In this document: positions 26,012-33,347 of the stretch, piece after piece
How positions within the stretch are numbered: the stretch's first letter is position 1
Layout: each line of letters begins with the position of its first letter
DNA from: Chitinophagales bacterium
GTDB taxonomy: Bacteria > Bacteroidota > Bacteroidia > Chitinophagales > Chitinophagaceae
DNA: 64,000 bases
Direction: 5' to 3'
Assembly (NCBI GenBank): GCA_013298665.1
Contig: JAAFIK010000013.1
Coordinates: 31,129-95,128 of the forward strand
The notes under the pieces: generated by a model
What the model saw: only the letters and a program-made list of their open reading frames with translations
Told to the model about the DNA's origin: nothing
Databases searched by the model: none
Made by a program: the position numbers and the translations under genes

Positions 26012-27925
26012 CTATCGTTCTCCGCGTGGGGTAATACTGCGTGTACGTTTGGGTGCAGTACTCTCCGGCATTGCCCTCAGTCTCATCACTTCCTGTTCGG
26101 CCTGTTCGGGTTGCGTCAGGTGTTCGGCATACAGTACCTGCTCCATACTGGGGTCTGTCGATTCAAAATCCTGCCGGCCCGTTTCTACCCAGCAAGCGCC
26201 GGGCAGCAATCCTGTGGCGGCTCCCGTCACTTCATCCTGCTGTGTAACGATACCGAGGTAATGCCATTTGGCTACCATCGCGTTGATCTTTTTTACATAG
26301 TCGGTACCAAAATCGCGCAGCCAGTCCTGCCGGTAATCAAAATGTTTGAGCCGCTGACCAACCGGTACACGGTTGTCAGAAAGCCGGTTGAAACTGTCCT
26401 GGCTCAGTACCTGGTTCGGCACCCGCGCCGCCCAGAAAGAAGGCAATGGCAGGTAGGTGGAGCTGTCATAACCGGAGAGGCAACTGGCCTCATCGGTTTG
26501 CCAGGGTACACCCAGCCAGCGGGTAAGTGTGCCGGGGCCGCTCGCGGCAAGGGCGCCACCGGGCTGCAGCACAATCTTTGTACTGAGCAGTGGCCCCCAG
26601 TCGTCCTGCGGCGATTGGTCTTCCGCCATAATATTGAGCCGGAAAGCCGTCTTCCACATCTGCGGTACCCGCATCGGCCAGGTAAGCTCAATACCCGGGT
26701 GAAAAGGGCCACCCAGACAATCGTCAAGATTGGCTCTGGTCAGCTCATGGGGCTGTTCCTCCAGCGGCATGGCTTCGAGGGAGGGATAGACCACAGGTTT
26801 GTTCGCCGTAAAAGAACCCGCCGCCCAGCTCCGCAGCCAACTGTATTGTAGTGCAGTTACCGGCAGGTCAACAATTGCAATGCCCTCATACTCCCCAAAA
26901 CCATCCCCATAGAATGGCGGTATCGCCGCCGGGGTATACGCCTCACTGCCGGGATCGCGAAACCAGTCGAACACCCGCTGCCGCAGGATCTGGTACTCGG
27001 GAGCCGTACTACTGAGCTGCTCCAGCAACGTAGCCTCGGTAAAGTCTGCAGGCGAGTTTTGCCCGAAAACCATAAAGAAACCCTGGTTAACCCATTGCGT
27101 TTGTACCATACGCCGGAAGATCGGGTAAATATGCGCCCAGAAATCGGGCTTGGCAGGCGCTTTGATCCAGCCCTGCTCAACCGTCATATTATACACTACA
27201 TCATACATGCTCACCACACCATACAGCCCCTGGCCAAAATTGGGCGGGGTTACCGCCACCATTGCAGGATCGGCTTCCAGCACCGTACCATCGGCAAGCG
27301 TAACCGTAGCACGCACCGGCCCGTCCGAGATATCATCGTGCCAGGTATCGTTGTTCGCAAAAGTGGTGGCCGCCGCATTCGTATAAGAGGCCGAATGACC
27401 ATCACCACCCAATACCAGCAGCCGGCCGGCATCATCTGTACGCAACTCACCAAGCGGTACAGGAATACCCATAAAACTCCCCTTATCAAACCGGTATGCC
27501 GGGCCCGATGTAGCCGTACCCGTGATGCTGACAGCACCAGGATCGATGATGAGCTTGCTGCGGTCTTTTACACCAGCGTTGCGGAAAGCAGAGGGAATCG
27601 CCATGTTCTCCAGATCGAGGGCATTGTTGAACATATACCAACCCGATTTACGGTTGGCCAGGTGTACACGCCAGTCTATCTTCGCATCGGCGGCAGTAAT
27701 TTCTTTCACCACTTTACCATCCGCATCAAAACCATATATCCGGAAACGGGCAGCCTGTTTCTTCACCCGGCCTGCCTTGTCCTTGAACCCGCCCGGGGGC
27801 TGTGGCACCTGTCCGCTTAGTTCCGGACCAATAAAAAAATCGTCGTTGCTGGTTACAGGCGCATTGCCAACACGGGCAATACCCACGGCAGGATAAATTG
27901 CGGCGCTTACAATTGTGTTGCTCAT
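26012..27925 (-). CDS. lodA: LodA/GoxA-family cysteine tryptophylquinone amino acid oxidase
   Basis: A 637-residue protein of the LodA family (L-lysine 6-oxidase, glycine oxidase GoxA), whose members deaminate amino acids with O2 and release ammonia and H2O2. The N-terminus AAIYPAVGIARVGNAP is the family signature. Further landmarks are VLGGDGHSAS, the DTWHDDISDGPVRATV segment, DDCLGGPFHPGIELTWPMR around 401-419, and WQTDEASC at 475-482. Cys482 fits the quinone cysteine, and Asp478 sits four residues before it, the same spacing as Asp512/Cys516 of LodA. The cross-linked Trp should lie about 50-75 residues further (Trp535 or Trp554). There is no signal peptide, as in LodA, which is nevertheless secreted. 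Which amino acid is oxidised cannot be told. Confidence 0.88.
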   Translation of the reverse strand: MSNTIVSAAIYPAVGIARVGNAPVTSNDDFFIGPELSGQVPQPPGGFKDKAGRVKKQAARFRIYGFDADGKVVKEITAADAKIDWRVHLANRKSGWYMFNNALDLENMAIPSAFRNAGVKDRSKLIIDPGAVSITGTATSGPAYRFDKGSFMGIPVPLGELRTDDAGRLLVLGGDGHSASYTNAAATTFANNDTWHDDISDGPVRATVTLADGTVLEADPAMVAVTPPNFGQGLYGVVSMYDVVYNMTVEQGWIKAPAKPDFWAHIYPIFRRMVQTQWVNQGFFMVFGQNSPADFTEATLLEQLSSTAPEYQILRQRVFDWFRDPGSEAYTPAAIPPFYGDGFGEYEGIAIVDLPVTALQYSWLRSWAAGSFTANKPVVYPSLEAMPLEEQPHELTRANLDDCLGGPFHPGIELTWPMRVPQMWKTAFRLNIMAEDQSPQDDWGPLLSTKIVLQPGGALAASGPGTLTRWLGVPWQTDEASCLSGYDSSTYLPLPSFWAARVPNQVLSQDSFNRLSDNRVPVGQRLKHFDYRQDWLRDFGTDYVKKINAMVAKWHYLGIVTQQDEVTGAATGLLPGACWVETGRQDFESTDPSMEQVLYAEHLTQPEQAEQEVMRLRAMPESTAPKRTRSITPRGER

Positions 27926-28072
27926 TTGATTTGTTGTTAATGGTTTTAGGTTGGGCAGTTTTCTTTACAGGAGATGGCTGCCGGTTTTTGTTGAATCGCT
28001 AAGATCGGCAAAGCAAACGAATAACGATACCGCAGTTATACGCATTTCGGATACGGGTAAATCTACCTGAAA

Positions 28073-28178
28073 AGAAGTAGCAGGATACAAGTCGGGGTAT
28101 CAAGAGGCAGTACTTGCTTAGTCTTGCATCTCACATCTTACATCTCACATCTTGCGTCTCACATCTTGCGTCTCACTT
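28073..28178. repeat. Mosaic repeat, locus D, with four 14-bp tandem units
   Basis: The module AGTAGCAGGATACAAG and a GTATCAAGAGG block (28077-28107) is followed by four tandem 14-mers of consensus CTTGCATCTCACAT at 28123, 28137, 28151 and 28165. The fourth unit overlaps the TGA stop (28173-28175) of the lipoprotein gene. Similar TCTCACATCT runs occur at locus A and locus E. Confidence 0.8.
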
Positions 28179-29054
28179 CACATAATAATAATGCAGCGTC
28201 CCATCATACACAGGCGTAGCCCCACCTGCATCAAAAGCAATGGCTTTTACGGGCTGGCCATTCGCCTTATAACGATAGGCAACGTTATACTTGTAAAAAA
28301 CGGCACCCCCATTTTCGTCCTGGTCAATCCTGGTGAAGTTATTCACCCCCTGTGGGTTTTCGTAAAACAGGTGTTCAGGTGGTGAAATGGGGTAACGGAT
28401 AGAAAAGCGGTACAGGGGATTGATCCCATTGTCGTAAGCGAATTTGTAATCATTCAGATTGCCTGATGCAGGTACCGTATCCACCTGGCGAACAAGGTTA
28501 CCATTCAGGTAGGTCGTATAGTAATCCTGTCCGTCAATATCCAGCAAAGCGCCGGTATTGTAATCGTAGGTAGTGATTTCCCGGTCAACCTTACCCGGAG
28601 TGATGATAAAATCATTGATTGTAATAGTGCTGCCGCCGGTTGAACGCACCCCGATGACCGAATCCCGAACCACCACGCCCGCAGCATTGTAAAAATAATA
28701 AATGGTATCCGACTGAACACCCGGATCTGATTCTACAACCTTATAAGGAAGCGTATCCGCCCCCCTGTAGAAATGCTCTGTCCTGAACGTTACTTTCCAG
28801 ACACCAGCGATCCTGTTGCTGATCTCAAAGCGGAGGGGCCTTTTGGCATTATCATAATCGTACTTGACATACAAAAGTGAATCGTTGGGCGCCGCCGCAG
28901 TAGTGTCCAGCTCATATATCCTGGAAATATAAATACTGTCGTCGGTAGTTGTTGTGGGCGTTGAAGGGGTATTGCCATTTTCTTCGCTGACCTCCTTTTC
29001 GCAGGATACCAGTATAGCAGCAAGGCAAAAGAGTACGGGGAATAAACGTTTCAT
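28173..29054 (-). CDS. Hypothetical lipoprotein with YD-like beta repeats
   Basis: A 293-residue lipoprotein: signal peptide MKRLFPVLFCLAAILVSC ends at lipobox Cys18, followed by a Thr/Pro-rich linker (GNTPSTPTTTTDD). The mature part alternates short beta strands with Tyr- and Asp-rich turns (VKYDYDNAKRPLRFEI, TTYDYNTGALLDIDG, FAYDNGINPLYRFS, VAYRYKANGQPVKAIAF), resembling the YD-repeat-like DUF4595-type surface lipoproteins of Bacteroidota. The ATG at 29054 is preferred to a longer frame since it creates the signal peptide. Its 3' end overlaps the repeats of locus D. It lies upstream of lodA on the same strand with a 247-bp gap. Function unknown. Confidence 0.75.
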   Translation of the reverse strand: MKRLFPVLFCLAAILVSCEKEVSEENGNTPSTPTTTTDDSIYISRIYELDTTAAAPNDSLLYVKYDYDNAKRPLRFEISNRIAGVWKVTFRTEHFYRGADTLPYKVVESDPGVQSDTIYYFYNAAGVVVRDSVIGVRSTGGSTITINDFIITPGKVDREITTYDYNTGALLDIDGQDYYTTYLNGNLVRQVDTVPASGNLNDYKFAYDNGINPLYRFSIRYPISPPEHLFYENPQGVNNFTRIDQDENGGAVFYKYNVAYRYKANGQPVKAIAFDAGGATPVYDGTLHYYYVK

Positions 29055-29071
29055 ATCAGATTTTTCAGCAG

Positions 29072-29079
29072 CAAAAATA
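29072..29079 (-). promoter_or_regulatory. TAnnTTTG -7 box before lipoprotein gene
   Basis: The minus strand reads TATTTTTG, exact -7 consensus, 18 bp before the ATG at 29054. No clear -33 element. Confidence 0.4.
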
Positions 29080-29213
29080 CGGGAAAATACATACAGAAAG
29101 CCGGGGGGCAGGGCTTCCCCCATAAAGATTTACCTTTACCATCGGTTCACCGGCAACCACCATCAAACAAAAGAACAAGATACATGACAGCAATACATCA
29201 ACCAACAGCAAAG

Positions 29214-29900
29214 ATGAAGAAAATAGGACTGGCAGGCGGAATGAGCTGGGTGTCAACCATCGATTATTACCGGCTGATCAACGAGCAGGTCAATGAAAAA
29301 CTGGGTGGACTTCATTTCTCCGAATGCGTCATCTACTCCCTCAACTTCGGCGACATCCAGGAAAAAACCTGGGAAAATGCTTTCGGCCTCTTACACCATG
29401 CCTGCGAAAGCTTACAAAAAAGCGGTGTTGACGCCATCGCCCTCTGTGCCAATACCGCACACTTGTATGCAGACCAACTACAGGAAAAAATATCCCTCCC
29501 CATCATCCACATCATCACCGAAACCGCAAAAGCCATAAAGGGAAAAGGCATAAACACCATCGGTCTGATCGGCACCCGGTTTACCATGGAAATGGATTTT
29601 TACAAAAATAAGCTGGAGGAGTATGGCCTCCGGGTTTTGGTGCCCGACAAACAGGAGACAAGGGATTATATGCAGCATACCATAAAAGAAGAACTGGGCA
29701 GGGGACTCATCAAACCCGAAACCAAATCCGCATACCTCAACATCGTAATGGACCTGGAAAAGCGTGGCGCAGAAGGGATCATACTCGGTTGCACCGAAAT
29801 ACCCTTACTGCTCAGCCAGGAAGATTTCCCGATCCCGGTATTCGACACGGTAAAAATCCATACGCAGGCCATTGTCAATTTTGCACTTGCTGATTCGTAA
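29214..29900 (+). CDS. Aspartate/glutamate racemase family protein
   Basis: A 228-residue PLP-independent racemase. The start KKIGLAGGMSWVST is the family N-terminus, so I use the ATG at 29214; an ATG ten codons upstream (29184) is also possible. The two catalytic cysteines are Cys78 (ALCANTAHL) and Cys193 (LGCTEIPLL), one per lobe, as needed for two-base racemisation. NFGDIQE and IGTRFTMEMDFY are further family motifs. Members racemise aspartate or glutamate; the broad-specificity YgeA type is also related. D-amino acids made here could serve the cell wall. Transcribed alone. Confidence 0.9.
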   Translation: MKKIGLAGGMSWVSTIDYYRLINEQVNEKLGGLHFSECVIYSLNFGDIQEKTWENAFGLLHHACESLQKSGVDAIALCANTAHLYADQLQEKISLPIIHIITETAKAIKGKGINTIGLIGTRFTMEMDFYKNKLEEYGLRVLVPDKQETRDYMQHTIKEELGRGLIKPETKSAYLNIVMDLEKRGAEGIILGCTEIPLLLSQEDFPIPVFDTVKIHTQAIVNFALADS

Positions 29901-30193
29901 AAACATACCATCATAAATACTGCATGGGCAAGAGAAAAAAGCGGGCCCCGGATAATACCGGGTACAACAGCCCTGTTCCTTGCCGCACAACGTTTTTACA
30001 AAAAAAACAATTTCATCGAAATCAGCAAAGCATCCTTACCAGCCCGATTTCCCATTATGGAGGTTGACGTAAAATGTTATGCCCGTGACGTCCCCGTAAA
30101 ATAAGTGCACCGGGTAATGGCTAAAAAAGCAGGCAGCCACCATAATGTTCGTTTTCAACCGGAATCCTTATTATTGCAATAAAATTAAGGGTC

Positions 30194-30616
30194 ATGAAAA
30201 GAAGTATCCGGATCGCCCTCGCCACCTGCCTGTTGCTCGCAGCCTGCAAAAGTGGCGAGCAGAAGGCCAAAGAAGAGAAAGCCGTTTATGAAAAACAAAA
30301 GGCCTCATTGGCTGACCGCGAAAAAGAACAGCCCAAAGATTTTATTACCGTAAGCGGGCATGACCGCCGCAACCTCATCGGGCAAACCGTTGTAAAAATA
30401 AAACTCGTCAGCAAGGCCGCGGTAGCCGTGTATAAAGACGTTGAAGTAGAACTCGCCTTCTTCAGCAAAACGGGAACCCTTTTGGAAAAGGATACGGAGA
30501 TCGTATATGAAACACTACCCCCGGGAAGTGATACGCATTTCAAAACAAAATATTTTGCACCAAAGGGTACAGATAGTGTGGCGCTTAAAGTGCTGTCTGC
30601 TAAAGTAGCAGAGTAA
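30194..30616 (+). CDS. Small hypothetical lipoprotein
   Basis: A 140-residue lipoprotein with lipobox LLLAACKS (Cys18), a lysine/glutamate-rich coiled linker (EQKAKEEKAVYEKQKASLAD) and a C-terminal beta-sandwich-like domain (VVKIKLVSKAAVAVYKDVEV, LPPGSDTHFKTKYFAPKG). The last part resembles small domains that describe change of self-interaction strands in FxLYD-type proteins, but I cannot name a family with confidence. It converges on the aspartate aminotransferase gene with an 18-bp gap. Function unknown. Confidence 0.7.
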   Translation: MKRSIRIALATCLLLAACKSGEQKAKEEKAVYEKQKASLADREKEQPKDFITVSGHDRRNLIGQTVVKIKLVSKAAVAVYKDVEVELAFFSKTGTLLEKDTEIVYETLPPGSDTHFKTKYFAPKGTDSVALKVLSAKVAE

Positions 30617-30634
30617 TCTTACATCAAAAAAGCA

Positions 30635-31825
30635 TTACGATAATTTAGCCAGTGCTTCCCTGATCTTGGTAAAACCCTTTTCGATATTCTCCATACTATT
30701 GGCGAAAGAAATACGGATACAGTTGGGTTCACCAAAAGCCTTCCCCGTTACGGTGGATACATGTGCCTTATTGAGGAGGTACATACAAAGATCATCGGCA
30801 TTATCAATCATATCATCCCCATCCTTTTTACCAAAGTAATAATTCACCATCGGAAAGAGGTAAAAAGCCCCATCGGGTTCATTGCACAATACATTGGGGA
30901 TTTCATGGATGAGTTCAAGCACCCTTTTCTTTCTCCGCTCAAACTCCTTAACCATCGCCATTGTACTGTCTAACGAAGCGTTTAAGGCCGTAATAGCCGC
31001 ACGCTGCGTAACCGCATTGGCACCACTTGTAAACTGTCCCTGTATTTTATCACAAGCCTTCGCCACAGTGGCATGTGCCGCAATATAGCCCAGCCGCCAG
31101 CCCGTCATCGCAAACCCCTTACTCAGCCCGTTGACGATAATGATACGGTCTTTCAGAAAATCAAACTGCGCAATACTCTCGTGCTTACCGGTAAAGTTGA
31201 TGTATTCGTAGATCTCATCACTCATGATAAACACATTGGGGTATTTCCGGAATACCTCTGCCAGCGCCGCCAGTTCTGCCTTTGTATAAACAGCACCCGT
31301 AGGGTTGCAGGGGGAAGAAAACATAAAAAGCCTGGTACGGTCGGTAATGGCCTCCTCAAGTTCCTGCGGGGTAATCTTATACCCATTCTTCAGCGAAGTA
31401 TTGACAAAACGTACCTCACCCTGCCCCAGCTTAACAATTTCAGAATAGGTAACCCAGTAGGGTGTGGGGATGATGACTTCGTCACCAATATCCACCACGC
31501 TGAGTACAGCGTTGGCAATACTCTGCTTGGCACCCGTACTCACCACAATCTGGTCGGGTGTATAAGTTAAATCATTATCACGCCTGAGTTTGTCACAGAT
31601 CGCCTGCCGCAGGTCAGCATAACCCGCTACAGGTGTGTAATGACTGTAGTTATCATCAATAGCCTGTTTGGCAGCATCTTTAATGTGTTGCGGCGTATCG
31701 AAGTCCGGCTCGCCAAGACTCAGGTCGGTAATATCAATACCTTGTGCACGCAGCTCACGACCCAGCTTGGCCATTTTAAGTGTTTCCGGTTCATTAAATC
31801 TTAACAGTCTCGACGATAATTGCAT
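30635..31825 (-). CDS. aspC: Aspartate aminotransferase (class I, subgroup Ib)
   Basis: A 396-residue PLP enzyme that should exchange the amino group between aspartate and 2-oxoglutarate. Landmarks: DLSLGEPDFDTPQHI near 34, YTPVAGYADLR, the cofactor loop STGAKQSIANA, SSPCNPTGAVY, SDEIYEYI and the Schiff-base Lys236 in VNGLSKGFAMTGWRLGYI. The C-terminal ANSMENIEKG contains part of the substrate carboxylate site. Subgroup Ib enzymes sometimes also accept prephenate. It is divergent from a second aminotransferase gene, with TAnnTTTG boxes facing both ways in the gap. Confidence 0.92.
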   Translation of the reverse strand: MQLSSRLLRFNEPETLKMAKLGRELRAQGIDITDLSLGEPDFDTPQHIKDAAKQAIDDNYSHYTPVAGYADLRQAICDKLRRDNDLTYTPDQIVVSTGAKQSIANAVLSVVDIGDEVIIPTPYWVTYSEIVKLGQGEVRFVNTSLKNGYKITPQELEEAITDRTRLFMFSSPCNPTGAVYTKAELAALAEVFRKYPNVFIMSDEIYEYINFTGKHESIAQFDFLKDRIIIVNGLSKGFAMTGWRLGYIAAHATVAKACDKIQGQFTSGANAVTQRAAITALNASLDSTMAMVKEFERRKKRVLELIHEIPNVLCNEPDGAFYLFPMVNYYFGKKDGDDMIDNADDLCMYLLNKAHVSTVTGKAFGEPNCIRISFANSMENIEKGFTKIREALAKLS

Positions 31826-31851
31826 AATGGTTGTTTATGATGGCCAAAACG

Positions 31852-31859
31852 CAAATATA
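31852..31859 (-). promoter_or_regulatory. TAnnTTTG -7 box before aspC
   Basis: The minus strand reads TATATTTG, exact -7 consensus, 27 bp before the aspC ATG. The -33 region has no TTTG. Confidence 0.4.
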
Positions 31860-32014
31860 ATTAATAATGCTATTGTGCTTTCGCGTTTTCGGTGCAAACG
31901 AATGTGCAGCATCTGCGATACAGCTAACCAGACTGCCGGAACTCCTTACCAAATCAACATTACAGCAGGATTGAAATATTTAAACAAACCCTTTTCATCT
32001 TACCCCGATACCTG

Positions 32015-32022
32015 TACATTTG
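32015..32022 (+). promoter_or_regulatory. TAnnTTTG -7 box directly before aminotransferase start
   Basis: TACATTTG is an exact -7 match and ends only 4 bases before the ATG at 32027, so the mRNA would be leaderless or nearly so. A weak TTTTC lies about 20 bp further upstream in place of TTTG. Confidence 0.4.
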
Positions 32023-32026
32023 TGGT

Positions 32027-33232
32027 ATGTTAACGATCAGTAACCGCGGTAATATGATGCCGCCCTCCCCCATTCGTAAATTGGTCCCCTTCGCTGAAGC
32101 GGCTAAAAAACGCGGCACCAAAGTATATCACCTCAATATTGGCCAGCCCGATATCGAGACGCCCGAAATGGCGCTGGAAGCCGTTCGCCGGTTTGATCGC
32201 AAAGTATTAGAGTACAGCCATAGTGCAGGTAATGAAAGCTACCGCCGTAAGCTGGTACAATACTACCACAAATCCGGTATCGAAGTCTCCCACGAGCAGA
32301 TCATCATCACCACAGGTGGGAGTGAAGCGATACAGTTTGGCTTTATGGCCTGCCTTGATGCCGGCGACGAAGTAATTATACCCGAACCGTTTTATGCCAA
32401 CTATAATGGCTTTGCCGTGGCAGCAGGTGTTATCGTCAAGCCCATCCCATCGCATATCGAAGATGGCTTCGCCCTGCCACCCATATCGGCTTTTGAGGCT
32501 GCCATCACACCCCGCACAAAAGCCATCGTCATCTGCAACCCCAACAACCCCACAGGGTACCTTTACAGTGCTGCAGAAATGGAAACGTTGAAAAATATCA
32601 TCCTCAGGTACAACCTTTTTCTCTTTGCCGATGAAGCCTACCGCGAATTTTGCTACAGCGGTACCCATGCCAGTGCCATGCACCTGCAGGGCGTGGATGA
32701 CCACATTATACTGATGGATACCATCAGCAAAAGATATAGTGCCTGTGGCGGACGTATCGGCGCCCTTGTCACCAAAAACAAAGCCGTTCTTGATGCAGCC
32801 ATGAAGTTTGCTCAGGCACGCCTCAGCCCGCCATCATTTGCGCAGATCCTTGGTGAGGCTGCCGTTGACCTTCCCGACGATTATTTTGAAGCCACGAAAG
32901 CCGAGTATAAACGCCGCCGGGATACCATCGTAAAGCGACTCAATGCCATGGATGGTGTTTTTTGTCCCAACCCCGGCGGTGCATTCTATGCTATGGCACG
33001 TCTGCCCATCGACGATGCCGACCGCTTCTGCCAATGGCTGCTCGAATCTTTTGAACACCAGGGCAAAACCGTCATGCTGGCACCGGCCACAGGCTTTTAC
33101 AGCACACCAGGTTCAGGCAAAAATGAAGTGCGCCTTGCGTATGTACTCAACGTGGCAGACATCAATGCTGCTATGGATTGTCTTGATGCAGCCCTCAACA
33201 TTTATCCGGGACGTACCACAACAGGTGCCTAA
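32027..33232 (+). CDS. Class I/II PLP-dependent aminotransferase
   Basis: A 401-residue fold-type I aminotransferase. It shows the N-terminal VYHLNIGQPDIETPEMAL segment, ITTGGSEAIQFGF, ICNPNNPTGYLY, FADEAYREF and the Schiff-base Lys235 in DTISKRYSACGGRIG. The C-terminal FYSTPGSGKNEVRLAYVL segment carries the substrate-binding arginine. It differs clearly from the neighbouring aspC product (for example SKRYSACGG instead of SKGFAMTGW), so it is not a recent duplicate. Substrate unknown; aspartate or aromatic acids are possible. A likely TonB receptor gene follows after 115 bp. Confidence 0.88.
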   Translation: MLTISNRGNMMPPSPIRKLVPFAEAAKKRGTKVYHLNIGQPDIETPEMALEAVRRFDRKVLEYSHSAGNESYRRKLVQYYHKSGIEVSHEQIIITTGGSEAIQFGFMACLDAGDEVIIPEPFYANYNGFAVAAGVIVKPIPSHIEDGFALPPISAFEAAITPRTKAIVICNPNNPTGYLYSAAEMETLKNIILRYNLFLFADEAYREFCYSGTHASAMHLQGVDDHIILMDTISKRYSACGGRIGALVTKNKAVLDAAMKFAQARLSPPSFAQILGEAAVDLPDDYFEATKAEYKRRRDTIVKRLNAMDGVFCPNPGGAFYAMARLPIDDADRFCQWLLESFEHQGKTVMLAPATGFYSTPGSGKNEVRLAYVLNVADINAAMDCLDAALNIYPGRTTTGA

Positions 33233-33347
33233 ACAGGAAGCAATCCTTCAGGTCTTTCTCCGCCGGTGACAAAGATGTAGTAAAATACTTACCGCTTTTG
33301 CGGGATAATGCCTATTTTTATCCCATCAATAACCAACAACAACAACA

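Noticed and set aside
26111..27820. Long open frames on the plus strand across lodA
   Set aside because: They mirror the conserved LodA frame and their translations are rich in Arg/His/Pro without family motifs.
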